Shown here piece by piece: positions 10,863 to 22,102 of a stretch of 64,000 nt of DNA. The notes beneath the pieces are model-generated. The model saw only the letters and a list, made by a program, of their open reading frames with translations, was not told the origin of the DNA and made no database searches. The stretch lies in the NCBI RefSeq assembly GCF_017299535.1, contig NZ_CP071238.1, positions 4,030,001 through 4,094,000 of the forward strand, written 5' to 3'. This DNA is from Serratia marcescens subsp. marcescens ATCC 13880. GTDB taxonomy: Bacteria; Pseudomonadota; Gammaproteobacteria; Enterobacterales; Enterobacteriaceae. Made by a program: the position numbers and the translations under genes. Position 1 is the stretch's first letter. Every line of letters begins with the position of its first letter.

Positions 10863-12059
10863 TCAGCCGCACAACGCGCGAACGCGTTCCTCGGCGGCGG
10901 CGCGCGCCTGGCGGTCAATGTCTAAGACCGCGTCGATGCAGGTCGGTTCCTGCAGCGCGAGACGCTCCACCACCTGGCGGTTGACCGCCGCAATGTCGGT
11001 AAAGCGGATCTGCTGCTGCAAAAATGCCGCCACGGCGATTTCGTTGGCCGCGTTCAGCGCGGTGGTCGCCGCCTGGCCGGCCTCGAACGCGTCGATCGCC
11101 AAATACAGGCAAGGATAACGCTCGCGTTCCGGTTCAGCGAAGGTCAGCGAACCGATGCGGCAGAAGTCCAGCGCTTCCACGCCGGAGTTCACGCGCTGCG
11201 GATACGCCATCGCGTGGGCGATCGGCGTGCGCATATCCGGCGTACCCAGCTGCGCCAGCACGCTGCCGTCGGCATAGCGCACCATCGAGTGAATCACCGA
11301 CTGCGGGTGCAGGATCACTTCCATTTGCTCGGCCGAGGCGTTAAACAGCCAGCGGGCCTCAATGTATTCCAGACCTTTGTTCATCATGGTGGCGGAGTCC
11401 ACCGAGATCTTGCGGCCCATCGACCAGTTCGGGTGGGCGCAGGCTTGATCCGGCGTCATCGCGGCGAACTGGTCCAGCGGCGTGGTGCGGAACGGACCGC
11501 CAGAGCCGGTAAGCACGATGCGCGAAACACCATGACTGTCCAGTGAAGAGTATCCCAACTGGCGCTGAATACTCTCAGGCAAACTCTGAAAAATCGCGTT
11601 GTGCTCGCTGTCGAGCGGCAGCAGTTGCGCCTGGCTTTGCCGCACCGCGTCCATAAACAGGCGGCCGCAGGTGACCAGCGACTCTTTGTTGGCCAGCAGC
11701 ACCTGCTTGCCTGCGCGGATCGCCGCCAGCGTCGGCAACAGCCCCGCAGCGCCGACGATGGCCGCCGTCACTTGATCGACGTCGTCCAAAGCCGCCAGTT
11801 CGCAGGCCGCTTGCTCCCCGGCCAATACCTCGGTAGCGACGCCGTTTTCCGCCAGAATGGCGCGCAGCTCGCGGGCGGCGCTTTCATCCGCCATCGCGGC
11901 GAAGGCGGGCCGGAATTCGATGCATTGCTGCGCCATGACCGCGACGTTGCGGCCGGCCACCAGCGCTTTGATCGCAAAACGCTCGGGATTCGCCCTGACC
12001 ACGGCCAGGGTGCTGGTCCCTACCGAGCCGGTCGAGCCAAGAATGGTCAGTTGCTTCAT
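10863..12059 (-). CDS. dxr: 1-deoxy-D-xylulose 5-phosphate reductoisomerase
   Basis: NADPH- and metal-dependent conversion of DXP to MEP, the first committed step of the non-mevalonate isoprenoid pathway. I chose the ATG at 12059, giving 398 residues starting [14 protein letters not shown], the same length as E. coli Dxr. The GSTGSVG loop is the NADPH-binding site. The central SGGPFR and [21 protein letters not shown] stretches carry metal and substrate residues. A 39-residue upstream extension is open but unconserved. It is bracketed by terminators, so probably monocistronic. Confidence 0.97.
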   Translation of the reverse strand: MKQLTILGSTGSVGTSTLAVVRANPERFAIKALVAGRNVAVMAQQCIEFRPAFAAMADESAARELRAILAENGVATEVLAGEQAACELAALDDVDQVTAAIVGAAGLLPTLAAIRAGKQVLLANKESLVTCGRLFMDAVRQSQAQLLPLDSEHNAIFQSLPESIQRQLGYSSLDSHGVSRIVLTGSGGPFRTTPLDQFAAMTPDQACAHPNWSMGRKISVDSATMMNKGLEYIEARWLFNASAEQMEVILHPQSVIHSMVRYADGSVLAQLGTPDMRTPIAHAMAYPQRVNSGVEALDFCRIGSLTFAEPERERYPCLYLAIDAFEAGQAATTALNAANEIAVAAFLQQQIRFTDIAAVNRQVVERLALQEPTCIDAVLDIDRQARAAAEERVRALCG

Positions 12060-12167
12060 GAGTTCACTCTGAATAACTGTCTGATGAGATCGGAGGTGCT
12101 CCAGTGTGGAACCTTGGACACCGCTTGTCCATGATCTTTCAGTACGATGAAACGGGATCTGCGCCAC

Positions 12168-12197
12168 AAAAAACAAAGCGCCGCCCAGGCGACGCTT
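12168..12197 (-). terminator. Rho-independent terminator of frr
   Basis: Minus-strand stem of about 10 bp (AAGCGTCGCC with one G-T pair) followed by TTTGTTTTTT. It starts about 20 bp after the frr stop. Seven T also follow on the plus strand, so it could act in both directions, but no plus-strand gene enters it. Confidence 0.8.
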
Positions 12198-12216
12198 TTT
12201 TTCTGCACGATGCTGA

Positions 12217-12774
12217 TTAGAAATCCATCAGCTCTTTTTCTTTCTCCGCCAACGCGGCGTCGACCAGCTTGATGTAAGCGTCGGTCATTTTCTGAATCTC
12301 GTCTTGTGAACGACGTTCTTCGTCTTCGCTGATCTCTTTGTCTTTCAGCAGCGCCTTGACCTTGTCGTTGGCGTCGCGACGCACGTTACGCACCGCTACG
12401 CGGCCCTGCTCGGCTTCGCCGCGCACGATCTTGATCAGATCCTTACGGCGTTCTTCGGTCAGCGGAGGCAGCGGAACGCGAATGTCAGAACCGGCGGAAG
12501 ACGGGTTGAGGCCCAGATCGGAGCTCATGATCGCTTTCTCAACGGCCTGGCTCAGGCTGCGGTCGAACACGTTGATTTTCAGCGTGCGGGAGTCTTCCAC
12601 GGTCACGTTGGCCAGTTGACGCAGCGGCGTAGCGGCGCCGTAATATTCCACCATGATGCCGTCCAGAATGCTTGGCGAAGCGCGGCCGGTGCGGATCTTG
12701 CTGATTTGGTTTTTGAATGCTTCTACGCTTTTTTCCATGCGTGAATCAGCATCTTTTCTGATTTCATTAGTCAC
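12217..12774 (-). CDS. frr: Ribosome recycling factor
   Basis: With EF-G, splits post-termination ribosomes into subunits. The 185-residue length equals the E. coli protein. The conserved [19 protein letters not shown] segment lies in the first quarter (hinge and head domain); long charged helices form the three-helix body. It lies 119 bp downstream of pyrH in the rpsB-tsf-pyrH-frr order, with a GC-rich stem (GAGCGCG and complement) in that gap. Confidence 0.98.
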   Translation of the reverse strand: MTNEIRKDADSRMEKSVEAFKNQISKIRTGRASPSILDGIMVEYYGAATPLRQLANVTVEDSRTLKINVFDRSLSQAVEKAIMSSDLGLNPSSAGSDIRVPLPPLTEERRKDLIKIVRGEAEQGRVAVRNVRRDANDKVKALLKDKEISEDEERRSQDEIQKMTDAYIKLVDAALAEKEKELMDF

Positions 12775-12893
12775 GTTGCAAACCCTTGGAAGCTGGTTAC
12801 TTGGCAGGCGATACTCAAGTATAGCCCGTAATCGTACTCGAAGAGCGCGCGGCGCCTGGCGTCACGCGCTCCGAAAAAGGGGTGTGAACAGCC

Positions 12894-13619
12894 TTATTTG
12901 CTGATCAGCGTACCTTCGTTCTCACCCATCACCACGCGGCGCAGCGCGCCAGGCTTATTCATATTGAACACGCGGATCGGCAGACCGTGATCGCGAGCCA
13001 GCGTAAACGCAGCCAGATCCATCACTTTCAGCTCGCGCTCCAGCACGTCCTGATAGGTTAATTGTTCATACAGCGTTGCATCCGGGTTTTTCACCGGATC
13101 GGCGGAGTAGACCCCATCCACTTTGGTGGCTTTCAGCACCACATCCGCTTCGATCTCAATGCCGCGCAGGCAAGCGGCGGAATCGGTGGTGAAGAACGGG
13201 TTGCCGGTACCGGCGGAGAAGATCACCACGCGGTTGTTGCGCAGCAGGCTGATCGCCTCTGCCCAGCTGTAATTGTCACACACGCCGTTCAGCGGGATCG
13301 CCGACATCAGGCGGGCGTTCACATAGGCACGGTGCAGTGCATCACGCATAGCCAGGCCGTTCATCACGGTAGCCAGCATTCCCATGTGGTCGCCCACTAC
13401 GCGGTTCATGCCGGCTTGCGCCAGGCCCGCGCCGCGGAACAGGTTCCCGCCGCCAATAACTACACCGACCTGAATTCCCAGTTCGACCAGCTCTTTCACT
13501 TCCTGAGCCATGCGATCCAAAACGCTGGCGTCGATACCAAAACCTTCTGCACCTTGCAGGGCTTCGCCACTCAGTTTAAGCAGAATACGCTGATATACGG
13601 GTTTTGCATTGGTTGCCAT
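12894..13619 (-). CDS. pyrH: Uridylate kinase
   Basis: Hexameric bacterial UMP kinase of the amino acid kinase family, phosphorylating UMP to UDP in pyrimidine nucleotide synthesis. 241 residues, as in E. coli. Visible motifs are [13 protein letters not shown] near the start (ATP site), [11 protein letters not shown] (phosphate loop region) and [13 protein letters not shown]. It sits between tsf and frr; a strong stem after tsf suggests partly independent expression. Confidence 0.98.
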   Translation of the reverse strand: MATNAKPVYQRILLKLSGEALQGAEGFGIDASVLDRMAQEVKELVELGIQVGVVIGGGNLFRGAGLAQAGMNRVVGDHMGMLATVMNGLAMRDALHRAYVNARLMSAIPLNGVCDNYSWAEAISLLRNNRVVIFSAGTGNPFFTTDSAACLRGIEIEADVVLKATKVDGVYSADPVKNPDATLYEQLTYQDVLERELKVMDLAAFTLARDHGLPIRVFNMNKPGALRRVVMGENEGTLISK

Positions 13620-13732
13620 GGTGTTCTGTCCTAAGAAGCAGTATTAGTAGTGGGGATTTCAGCCGATGAAACGCGCCTGAGGTGAGTATCACGCTGCAGG
13701 GCCTGCCACCGGTGTAATTCTGGCTGGATAGT

Positions 13733-13758
13733 ATGGAACCGCCAGACGGCGGTTCCAT
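13733..13758 (-). terminator. Stem-loop after tsf
   Basis: Perfect 11-bp stem (ATGGAACCGCC and complement) with a 4-nt loop, starting 10 bp after the tsf stop. The bases that follow on the minus strand (ACTATCC) are not a T tract, so termination is likely partial or the stem protects the 3' end of the rpsB-tsf mRNA. Confidence 0.6.
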
Positions 13759-13767
13759 CGACAGTCA

Positions 13768-14619
13768 TTAAGACTGTTTGCTCATCGCGGCAACTTCAGC
13801 AGCGAAGTCGGTTTCGACTTTCTCGATGCCTTCGCCCACTTCGAAGCGAATGAAGTTGGTCACGTCAGCGTTGTGCTCTTTCAGCACCTGAGCAACGGAT
13901 TTGCTCGGATCCATAACGAAAGGCTGACCGGTCAGAGAAACTTCGCCGGTGAATTTCTTCATGCGGCCTTCAACCATTTTCTCTGCGATTTCTTTCGGCT
14001 TGCCGGACTGCATGGCGATGTCCAGCTGAACCTGGTACTCTTTTTCTACCACTTCAGCAGACACGTCTTCTGGCTTCACGAACTCTGGCTTGCTCGCCGC
14101 AACGTGCATTGCGATTTGCTTAACCAGTTCTTCGTCCGCGCCTTTAGCCGCAACCAGAACGCCGATACGCGCGCCGTGCAGGTAGCTGCCCAGCACGTCG
14201 CCTTCCAGGGAAGCAACGCGACGAATGTTGATGTTTTCGCCGATTTTTGCCACCAGCGCTACGCGCTCTTCTTCGAACTGTGCTTTCAGCACGTCAACGT
14301 CAGTGATTTTGCCAGCCATAGCGGCATCCAGCACTTTGTCGGCGAACGCCTGGAAACCGGCGTCTTTTGCTACGAAGTCAGTCTGGCAGTTAACTTCCAG
14401 AATGATGCCGTAGTTGCCTTCGATCTTGGTTTTGATCACGCCGTCAGCAGCCACGTTGCCTGCTTTTTTAGCGGCTTTGATCGCACCGGACTTACGCATG
14501 TTTTCGATTGCCAGTTCGATGTCGCCGTTGGATTCAACCAGCGCCTTCTTGCAATCCATCATGCCAGCGCCGGTACGCTCGCGCAGTTCTTTTACCAGGG
14601 CAGCGGTAATATCAGCCAT
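13768..14619 (-). CDS. tsf: Elongation factor Ts
   Basis: Nucleotide exchange factor that regenerates EF-Tu-GTP. 283 residues, as in E. coli. The N-terminal [20 protein letters not shown] is the UBA-like module, and TDFVA in the core is the EF-Tu contact motif containing the conserved Asp-Phe pair. It is co-directional with rpsB, 129 bp upstream, with an attenuator-like stem in between, matching the classical rpsB-tsf operon. Confidence 0.98.
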   Translation of the reverse strand: MADITAALVKELRERTGAGMMDCKKALVESNGDIELAIENMRKSGAIKAAKKAGNVAADGVIKTKIEGNYGIILEVNCQTDFVAKDAGFQAFADKVLDAAMAGKITDVDVLKAQFEEERVALVAKIGENINIRRVASLEGDVLGSYLHGARIGVLVAAKGADEELVKQIAMHVAASKPEFVKPEDVSAEVVEKEYQVQLDIAMQSGKPKEIAEKMVEGRMKKFTGEVSLTGQPFVMDPSKSVAQVLKEHNADVTNFIRFEVGEGIEKVETDFAAEVAAMSKQS

Positions 14620-14670
14620 TTCTTTTTCCTCGGTTATCTCGCGTGGAGACAGTTCTCATTCAGATAAGCA

Positions 14671-14692
14671 AAGGGGGCCTTAACAGGCCCCC
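14671..14692 (-). terminator. Attenuator-like stem between rpsB and tsf
   Basis: An 8-bp GC-rich stem (GGGGGCCT and complement, 4-nt loop) followed on the minus strand by TTTGCTT. Placed between rpsB and tsf, it may lower tsf expression relative to rpsB; E. coli also has structure in this gap. The T tract is short, so read-through is expected. Confidence 0.5.
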
Positions 14693-14748
14693 CTAACCAA
14701 CATATGTCAATACCTGGTTAATAAGGGCTCAGTGACGAGCTTGCCTTA

Positions 14749-15586
<838 letters not shown>

Positions 15587-15673
15587 GTTATTTACACAAA
15601 ATGAGTGCAGTTAAAGTATTTTCGGCCGATTCCCGCCAGGTCACAAGAACCAAGTCGCGGATCGCCGGCGCGC

Positions 15674-15703
15674 TTTATACCATAAACCCGCCGCAGACAC
15701 CAA
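15674..15703 (-). promoter_or_regulatory. Probable rpsB promoter
   Basis: On the minus strand, TTGGTG (15703-15698) and TATAAA (15679-15674) are 18 bp apart, and the -10 is preceded by TG at the extended -10 position. Start would be near 15667, leaving a leader of about 190 nt that includes the t44 element. The rest of the 345-bp map-rpsB gap (15475-15819) holds no gene; the map promoter must lie at its right end but I could not single it out. Confidence 0.6.
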
Positions 15704-15819
15704 CTTTTGTTGCGTTTCGCCGGGCGTCAGGAAATGAAATTTGGCAGCCCCCGGCCGGGCTGATACCATAAGTCACTGCTTCTTATTGTCGACGATAACG
15801 ACACCTGCGGACGAATTTC

Positions 15820-16614
15820 ATGGCAATCTCAATTAAAACACCTGATGACATCCAAAAAATGCGCGTGGCCGGCCGCCTGGCCGCCGAAGTGCTGGAGATC
15901 ATCGAGCCGCACGTCAAACCTGGCGTGACCACCGGCGAGCTGGACCGTATCTGTCACGAGTACATCACCAACGAGCAGCAGGCCATTTCCGCCTGCCTCG
16001 GCTACCACGGCTTCCCGAAATCCGTGTGCATCTCGGTGAACGAAGTGGTGTGCCACGGCATCCCGAGCGATGACAAAACGCTGAAAGACGGCGACATCGT
16101 CAACATCGACGTGACCGTGATTAAAGACGGTTTCCACGGCGACACCTCGAAGATGTTCATCGTCGGCAAACCGACCATTCTGGGCGAGCGCCTGTGCCGC
16201 GTCACTCAGGAAAGCCTGTATCTGGCGCTAAAGATGGTCAAACCGGGCATCCGTCTGCGCACCCTGGGCAAGGCCATCCAGCAATTCGTCGAAGCCGAGA
16301 AGTTCTCCGTGGTGCGCGAGTACTGCGGCCACGGCATCGGCGAAGTGTTCCACGAAGAGCCGCAGGTGCTGCACTATGACGCGGACGACGGCGGCGTGGT
16401 GCTGCAGCCGGGCATGGCCTTCACCATCGAACCGATGGTCAACGCCGGCGACTACCGCATCCGCACCATGAAAGACGGCTGGACGGTAAAAACCAAAGAT
16501 CGCAGCTTGTCGGCGCAGTATGAGCATACTATTGTGGTCACTGATAACGGCTGCGAGATAATGACGTTGCGCAAGGATGACACCATCCCCAACATCATTA
16601 CGCACGAGATGTAA
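15820..16614 (+). CDS. map: Methionine aminopeptidase, type I
   Basis: Removes the initiator Met from nascent proteins with a small second residue. 264 residues, as in E. coli. His79 and the metal ligands Asp97 and Asp108 are at the E. coli positions (MVCHGIP and [16 protein letters not shown] regions); the later His and two Glu ligands are in [18 protein letters not shown] and SAQYEHT. It is divergent from rpsB, as in relatives, and followed by a strong terminator. Confidence 0.98.
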   Translation: MAISIKTPDDIQKMRVAGRLAAEVLEIIEPHVKPGVTTGELDRICHEYITNEQQAISACLGYHGFPKSVCISVNEVVCHGIPSDDKTLKDGDIVNIDVTVIKDGFHGDTSKMFIVGKPTILGERLCRVTQESLYLALKMVKPGIRLRTLGKAIQQFVEAEKFSVVREYCGHGIGEVFHEEPQVLHYDADDGGVVLQPGMAFTIEPMVNAGDYRIRTMKDGWTVKTKDRSLSAQYEHTIVVTDNGCEIMTLRKDDTIPNIITHEM

Positions 16615-16649
16615 GCACTGCGGCGCACGCCGCGTGCAGAATGTCACCA

Positions 16650-16673
16650 GGCCGGCTTATGCCGGCCTTTTTT
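16650..16673 (+). terminator. Rho-independent terminator of map
   Basis: Seven-bp stem (GGCCGGC and complement, TTAT loop) followed by six T, 36 bp after the map stop and 15 bp before the glnD start. glnD is therefore probably served by read-through or a promoter within this region. Confidence 0.85.
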
Positions 16674-16687
16674 ATGGGCTGCGCACT

Positions 16688-19342
16688 ATGTCTGACAATC
16701 TCCTTCAACCGGCCGTGCCGATGCCGCCCGCCTCTCCCAGCGTCTACGGCGACGACGAGCTCACCTGCCCGCTGCTGAAACAGCGGCTGGAGCAGTTCCA
16801 GCTGTGGCTGGCGGCGGCGTTCGACGCCGGCTCCAGCGCCGAAAGCCTGGTGGCAGCGCGCAGCGACTTCATCGATCGCCTGCTGCGCCGGCTGTGGACG
16901 TTCTACGGCTTTGAAGATATCCCGGAAACCGCGCTGGTGGCGGTCGGCGGTTATGGCCGCGGCGAGCTGCATCCGCTGTCGGATATCGACGTGCTGGTGC
17001 TCAGCCAGCGCCGGCTGACGGAGCAACAGTCGCAGCGGGTCGGCGAGTTCATCACCCTGCTGTGGGATCTCAAGCTGGAAGTGGGCCACAGCGTGCGCAC
17101 CCTGGAAGAGTGCCTGCTGGAAGGGCTGGCGGATCTGACCGTGGCCACCAACCTGATCGAATCGCGCATGATTTGCGGCGACGTCGCGCTGTTCCTGCAG
17201 ATGCAAAAGCATATCTTCAGCGACGGCTTTTGGCCCTCGCCGCAGTTCTTCCACGCCAAGATCAGCGAGCAGCAGGAGCGTCATCAGCGCTACCACGGCA
17301 CCAGCTATAACCTGGAACCGGATATCAAAAGCAGCCCCGGTGGCCTGCGTGACATCCACACGCTGCTGTGGGTGGCGCGCCGCCACTTCGGCGCCACCTC
17401 GCTGGACGAAATGGTCGGTTTCGGTTTCCTCACCCAGGCCGAGCGCAACGAGCTGAACGAATGCCAGAGCTTCCTGTGGCGCATCCGCTTTGCGCTGCAT
17501 CTGGTGCTGCCGCGTTACGACAACCGTCTGCTGTTCGATCGTCAGCTCAGCGTGGCGCAGCTGCTGCGCTATGAAGGCGAAGGCAACGAGCCGGTCGAGC
17601 GCATGATGAAAGACTTCTACCGCATGACGCGCCGCGTCGGCGAGCTGAACCACATGCTGCTGCAGCTGTTCGACGAAGCCATCCTGGCGCTGGACGCCAC
17701 CGAAAAGCCGCGTCCGCTGAACGACGATTTCCAGCTGCGCGGCGATCTGATCGATCTGCGTGACGAAACGCTGTTTATCCGCGAGCCGCAAGCCATCATG
17801 CGCATGTTCTACCTGATGGTGCGCAACCGCGAGATCAAGGGCATTTACTCCACCACCGTGCGCCAGCTGCGCCACGCGCGCCGCCACCTGAAACAGCCGC
17901 TGTGCACCATCCCGGAAGCGCGCGATCTGTTTATGGCCATCCTGCGTCACCCCGGCGCGGTGTCGCGCGCGCTGGTGCCGATGCACCGTCACAGCGTGCT
18001 GTGGGCCTATATGCCGCAGTGGGGCAAGATCGTCGGGCAGATGCAGTTCGATCTGTTCCACGCCTATACCGTCGACGAACACACTATCCGCGTGCTGCAG
18101 AAGCTGGAGAGCTTCGCCGATGCGCAAACCCGGCCGCGCCATCCGCTGTGCGTGGAGCTGTATCCGCGCCTGCCGCACCCGGAACTGCTGCTGCTGGCGG
18201 CCTTGTTCCACGATATCGCCAAAGGGCGCGGCGGCGATCACTCGATCCTCGGCGCGGAAGACGTGGTGGAGTTCGCCGAACTGCACGGCCTCAACTCGCG
18301 AGAAACCCAGCTGGTGGCCTGGCTGGTGCGCTGCCACCTGCTGATGTCGGTCACCGCGCAGCGCCGCGATATCCAGGATCCGACGGTGATCCAGCAGTTC
18401 AGCAGCGAAGTGCAGAGCGAAACCCGCCTGCGCTATCTGGTGTGCCTGACGGTGGCGGATATCTGCGCCACCAACGAAACCCTGTGGAACAGCTGGAAGC
18501 AGAGCCTGTTGCGCGAGCTGTATTTCGCCACCGAAAAACAGCTGCGCCGCGGCATGCAAAACAGCCCGGATCTGCGCGAACGCGTACGCCACCATCGCCT
18601 GCAGGCGCTGGCGCTGCTGCGCATGGACAACATCGACGAAGAGGCGCTGCACCGCATCTGGAGCCGCTGCCGCGCCGATTACTTCCTGCGCCACTCGCCG
18701 AATCAGCTGGCCTGGCACGCCCGCCACCTGCTGGCCCACGACTCCACCCAGCCGCTGGTGCTGGTCAGCCGCCAGGCGACGCGCGGCGGCACCGAGATCT
18801 TCATCTGGAGCCCGGATCGCCCTTACCTGTTCGCCGCCGTCGCCGGAGAGATGGATCGCCGCAACCTGAGCGTGCACGACGCCCAGATCTTCACCAACCG
18901 CGACGGTATGGCGATGGACACCTTTATCGTGCTGGAGCCGGACGGCAGCCCGCTGGCGCAGGATCGCCACGCGGCGATCCGCCAGGCGCTGCTGCAGGCC
19001 ATCACCCAGCGGGAGTACCAGCCGCCGCGCGTGCGCCGCCCCTCTTCCAAGCTGCGCCACTTCAGCGTGCCGACCGAGGTCACTTTCCTGCCGACCCACA
19101 CCGATCGCCGCAGCTACCTGGAGCTGACCGCGCTCGACCAACCCGGCCTGCTGGCGCGGGTGGGCGAAGTGTTCGCCGATCTGGGGCTGTCGCTGCACGG
19201 CGCGCGCATTTCCACCATCGGCGAGCGGGTCGAGGATTTGTTTATCCTGGCCGACGGCGAGCGGCGCGCGCTCGACCAAGAAACGCGCAGAAAGTTGGAG
19301 CAACGGTTGACAGAGGCCCTCACCCCAAACGATAAAATGTGA
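16688..19342 (+). CDS. glnD: Bifunctional uridylyltransferase/uridylyl-removing enzyme
   Basis: Nitrogen sensor: uridylylates PII (GlnB, GlnK) when glutamine is low and removes UMP when it is high. I chose the ATG at 16688 (884 residues; E. coli 890). The nucleotidyltransferase motif [19 protein letters not shown] is near residues 86-105; an HD hydrolase motif ([14 protein letters not shown]) is near residues 508-522; two ACT domains lie near 703-752 and 809-856 and bind glutamine. A 37-residue extension overlapping map is open but unconserved. Confidence 0.98.
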   Translation: MSDNLLQPAVPMPPASPSVYGDDELTCPLLKQRLEQFQLWLAAAFDAGSSAESLVAARSDFIDRLLRRLWTFYGFEDIPETALVAVGGYGRGELHPLSDIDVLVLSQRRLTEQQSQRVGEFITLLWDLKLEVGHSVRTLEECLLEGLADLTVATNLIESRMICGDVALFLQMQKHIFSDGFWPSPQFFHAKISEQQERHQRYHGTSYNLEPDIKSSPGGLRDIHTLLWVARRHFGATSLDEMVGFGFLTQAERNELNECQSFLWRIRFALHLVLPRYDNRLLFDRQLSVAQLLRYEGEGNEPVERMMKDFYRMTRRVGELNHMLLQLFDEAILALDATEKPRPLNDDFQLRGDLIDLRDETLFIREPQAIMRMFYLMVRNREIKGIYSTTVRQLRHARRHLKQPLCTIPEARDLFMAILRHPGAVSRALVPMHRHSVLWAYMPQWGKIVGQMQFDLFHAYTVDEHTIRVLQKLESFADAQTRPRHPLCVELYPRLPHPELLLLAALFHDIAKGRGGDHSILGAEDVVEFAELHGLNSRETQLVAWLVRCHLLMSVTAQRRDIQDPTVIQQFSSEVQSETRLRYLVCLTVADICATNETLWNSWKQSLLRELYFATEKQLRRGMQNSPDLRERVRHHRLQALALLRMDNIDEEALHRIWSRCRADYFLRHSPNQLAWHARHLLAHDSTQPLVLVSRQATRGGTEIFIWSPDRPYLFAAVAGEMDRRNLSVHDAQIFTNRDGMAMDTFIVLEPDGSPLAQDRHAAIRQALLQAITQREYQPPRVRRPSSKLRHFSVPTEVTFLPTHTDRRSYLELTALDQPGLLARVGEVFADLGLSLHGARISTIGERVEDLFILADGERRALDQETRRKLEQRLTEALTPNDKM

Positions 19343-19384
19343 TACAAGTAACTTTTTACCGACAACATCAGGAAAGAGAACAGC

Positions 19385-20209
19385 ATGCAGCAATTACAGA
19401 ACGTTATTGAAAGCGCCTTCGAACGCCGTGCGGACATCACTCCGGCGAACGTAGACACCGTAACGCGCGAAGCGGTAAACCAGGTGATCGGCCTGTTGGA
19501 CAGCGGCGCCCTGCGCGTCGCCGAGAAGATCGACGGTCAATGGGTCACCCACCAGTGGCTGAAGAAAGCCGTGCTGCTCTCTTTCCGCATCAACGACAAC
19601 AAGGTGATGGACGGCGCGGAAACCCGCTACTACGACAAAGTGCCGATGAAATTCGCCGACTACGACGAAGCGCGCTTCCAGAAGGAAGGTTTCCGCGTCG
19701 TGCCGCCGGCCACCGTGCGCCAGGGCGCGTTCATCGCTCGCAACACCGTGCTGATGCCGTCTTACGTTAACATCGGCGCCTACGTCGACGAAGGCACCAT
19801 GGTCGACACCTGGGCCACCGTCGGTTCTTGCGCGCAGATCGGCAAAAACGTTCACCTGTCCGGCGGCGTCGGCATCGGCGGCGTGCTGGAGCCGCTGCAG
19901 GCCAACCCGACCATCATCGAAGACAACTGCTTCATCGGCGCGCGCTCCGAAGTGGTGGAAGGCGTGATCGTGGAAGAAGGCTCGGTGATTTCGATGGGCG
20001 TTTACCTCGGCCAGAGCACCCGCATCTATGACCGCGAGACCGGCGAAATCCATTACGGCCGCGTGCCGGCGGGTTCGGTGGTGGTTTCCGGCAACCTGCC
20101 GTCGAAAGACGGTTCTTACAGCCTGTACTGCGCGGTGATCGTCAAGAAAGTCGACGCCAAAACCCGCGGTAAAGTCGGCATTAATGAGTTATTGCGCACT
20201 ATCGACTAA
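19385..20209 (+). CDS. dapD: Tetrahydrodipicolinate N-succinyltransferase
   Basis: Succinyl-CoA-dependent step of the succinylase branch of diaminopimelate/lysine synthesis, feeding both peptidoglycan and lysine. 274 residues, as in E. coli: an N-terminal helical domain, then a left-handed beta helix (about residues 100-240) with hexapeptide repeats such as [31 protein letters not shown] is the conserved CoA-site region. It starts 42 bp after glnD with GGAAAGAG upstream and ends at a strong terminator. Confidence 0.98.
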   Translation: MQQLQNVIESAFERRADITPANVDTVTREAVNQVIGLLDSGALRVAEKIDGQWVTHQWLKKAVLLSFRINDNKVMDGAETRYYDKVPMKFADYDEARFQKEGFRVVPPATVRQGAFIARNTVLMPSYVNIGAYVDEGTMVDTWATVGSCAQIGKNVHLSGGVGIGGVLEPLQANPTIIEDNCFIGARSEVVEGVIVEEGSVISMGVYLGQSTRIYDRETGEIHYGRVPAGSVVVSGNLPSKDGSYSLYCAVIVKKVDAKTRGKVGINELLRTID

Positions 20210-20213
20210 ATTG

Positions 20214-20244
20214 AAATAGCGGGTGATTCACCCGCTATTTTTTT
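20214..20244 (+). terminator. Rho-independent terminator of dapD
   Basis: Twelve-bp stem (AAATAGCGGGTG and complement, ATT loop) merging into a run of seven T, immediately after the dapD stop. The A tract on the 5' side could also support termination from the opposite strand. Confidence 0.9.
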
Positions 20245-20338
20245 GTCTGCGTTTCGCTGGCAGTCACAGTCGCAGATCTCGCTTTCCGCCATAATTGCAG
20301 TCGTGGAATATAACGATCACATCTAAAGAGGGCGCAGT

Positions 20339-20728
20339 ATGTACGATAACTTGAAGAGTTTGGGCATCAATCAACCGGAAGACGTCGATCGCTATAGCCT
20401 GCGTCAAGAGGCCAACAACGACATCCTCAAGATCTATTTCCGCAAGGACAAAGGCGAGTTCTTCGCCAAGAGCGTGAAGTTCAAGTACCCGCGCCAGCGT
20501 AAAACCGTGGTGGCGGACAACGCCGGCCAGGGCTACAAGGAAATTCACGAGATCAACCCGAACCTGCGTTACGTGATCGACGAGCTGGATCAGCTGTGCC
20601 AGCGCGATCAGGTGGAAGTGGATCTGAAGCGTAAAATCCTCGACGACCTGCGCCATCTCGAAGGCGTGGTGTCGCACAAGATTGCCGAGATCGAAGCCGA
20701 TCTGGAAAAACTCACCCGCGGCAAATAA
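20339..20728 (+). CDS. yaeH: UPF0325 (DUF3461) family protein YaeH
   Basis: Conserved small cytosolic protein of unknown function, restricted to Enterobacterales and relatives. 129 residues (E. coli YaeH 128), starting [20 protein letters not shown]. It is highly charged, with a basic central segment ([11 protein letters not shown]) and a helical, coiled-coil-like C-terminus (about residues 75-127). It has its own terminator. In E. coli cdaR lies between dapD and yaeH; here it is absent. I assign no function. Confidence 0.93.
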   Translation: MYDNLKSLGINQPEDVDRYSLRQEANNDILKIYFRKDKGEFFAKSVKFKYPRQRKTVVADNAGQGYKEIHEINPNLRYVIDELDQLCQRDQVEVDLKRKILDDLRHLEGVVSHKIAEIEADLEKLTRGK

Positions 20729-20756
20729 TGCGGATCGGTTAACCCGCATCATCGTT

Positions 20757-20783
20757 AAGGCGCCCTTTTGCGGCGCCTTTTTA
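20757..20783 (+). terminator. Rho-independent terminator of yaeH
   Basis: Stem AAGGCGCC with its complement around a CTTTTGC loop, then a T tract. It lies in the 57-bp gap between the convergent yaeH and yqcA genes, which is also the junction of two gene blocks that are far apart in E. coli. Confidence 0.75.
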
Positions 20784-20785
20784 CG

Positions 20786-21238
20786 TTATGACTGCAGCAG
20801 CGTGCCCCACTGCTCGACCCACGGGCAGGCGGCCACTTCCGGCTCCGGCTGTTCCATCGCATCGATCTCCAGCACTTCGCCAACGCGGGTGGCGCCCTGC
20901 TCCTGCAGCAGCGCGTCGAACGCGCGCCCGGCGCCGCAGAAGTTGTCATAGCTGCTGTCGCCGAGGGCGATCAGCCCATAGCGCAGCTCCGGCTGATAGC
21001 CAACCTGATCGCGGATAGCGTGGAACAACGGCGCGATGCTGTCCGGCAAATCGCCCTGCCCGGTGGTGGAGGTGATCACCAGCGCGTAGTGCTGACGATA
21101 ATACTGCCAGGCCTCCAGCGTGCCCTCTTCGAACAGTTTGACCTCATGGCCCTGCTCGCTGAGGATGTTTTGCGCCTCTTCCGCCACCAGCAGCGAATTG
21201 CCGTAGACCGTTCCCACGAAGATACCAACCTGAGCCAT
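20786..21238 (-). CDS. yqcA: Flavodoxin YqcA
   Basis: Short-chain flavodoxin that carries electrons through bound FMN; the physiological partner is not established. I chose the ATG at 21238 (150 residues, [16 protein letters not shown]. coli 149). The phosphate loop [14 protein letters not shown] and the later [12 protein letters not shown] and [10 protein letters not shown] segments are the FMN-contacting loops. It starts 33 bp after truC in the same direction, the E. coli truC-yqcA arrangement. Confidence 0.95.
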   Translation of the reverse strand: MAQVGIFVGTVYGNSLLVAEEAQNILSEQGHEVKLFEEGTLEAWQYYRQHYALVITSTTGQGDLPDSIAPLFHAIRDQVGYQPELRYGLIALGDSSYDNFCGAGRAFDALLQEQGATRVGEVLEIDAMEQPEPEVAACPWVEQWGTLLQS

Positions 21239-21271
21239 GGCTCCTACTCCCTTCATTACCTTTAAAAATTG

Positions 21272-22042
21272 TCAGCTATCCTGACCGTTAGCCGCGCTAA
21301 ACTCAACCCCGGCAAGTTCAGGGAATACCCCCGCCCAGCCGAACTGCGCCATCACCCCTTGCCAGGCTTCGTCCCAGCGCGCCGTTACCTGCAGCGGCTC
21401 GCCGGTCACCGGGTGCGTCAGTTGCAGGTGGCTGGCGTGCAGCATCAGGCGCGGGCAGCCGAAATGCTGCGCCATCCCGCGGTTCTGCCGCAGATCGCCG
21501 TGCTTGCTGTCGCCGATGATCGGATGGCGAAGATGCGCCATGTGGCGCCGCAGTTGGTGCTTGCGGCCGGTTTCCGGCTGCAGTTCCACCAGACTGTACC
21601 GCGCGCTGTCGTAGCGGCCGACGGCCACCGGCATCTCTACCTGCGCCAACGGCCGGTAGTGCGTCACCGCCGGCTGCGGCCCCTTGTCGGCATCGGCATG
21701 TTTATCGGCGATTTTATCCAGCTCCGCCGTCAGCGGGTAGTCGAGGGTCGCCTCCTCCTGCACGTAACCGCGCACCACCGCATGATAGGTTTTCTGCACC
21801 TGGTGCTGCTCGAATTGCTGCGACAGCAGGCGCGCCACCTCGCTGGAGAGCGCCATCAGCAATACCCCGGACGTCGGGCGATCGAGACGGTGCACGGTAA
21901 AGACATGCTGCCCGAGCTGATCGCGCACCGTCTGCATCATAAAGCGAGTTTCATGACGGTCCAGCCAACTGCGGTGCACCAACCAGCCCGACGGTTTGTT
22001 CACCGCCACCAGGTGTTCATCCTGATACAAAATCTCAATCAC
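21272..22042 (-). CDS. truC: tRNA pseudouridine(65) synthase TruC
   Basis: RluA-family enzyme making pseudouridine at position 65 of tRNA-Ile and tRNA-Asp. I chose a GTG at 22042 (256 residues, (M)IEILYQDEHLVAVNKPSG) because it matches the E. coli N-terminus and has GGGAA at good spacing; a TTG six codons upstream is less likely. Catalytic Asp54 is in HRLDRPTSGVLLM, and RKHQLRRHMAHLRHPIIGDS is conserved. In E. coli truC directly follows yqcC; here pbpC and a macroglobulin gene intervene. Confidence 0.96.
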   Translation of the reverse strand: MIEILYQDEHLVAVNKPSGWLVHRSWLDRHETRFMMQTVRDQLGQHVFTVHRLDRPTSGVLLMALSSEVARLLSQQFEQHQVQKTYHAVVRGYVQEEATLDYPLTAELDKIADKHADADKGPQPAVTHYRPLAQVEMPVAVGRYDSARYSLVELQPETGRKHQLRRHMAHLRHPIIGDSKHGDLRQNRGMAQHFGCPRLMLHASHLQLTHPVTGEPLQVTARWDEAWQGVMAQFGWAGVFPELAGVEFSAANGQDS

Positions 22043-22102
22043 ATCGCGTTCCCAGGTCAATAGCCGTTTCGGGCGCGAGTATAACAGGCATGAGACGCAA
22101 CG

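Noticed and set aside
16598..19393. A 931-codon open frame on the minus strand
   Set aside because: It is antisense to all of glnD, which has intact domains and family length; the opposite frame has no recognisable motifs.
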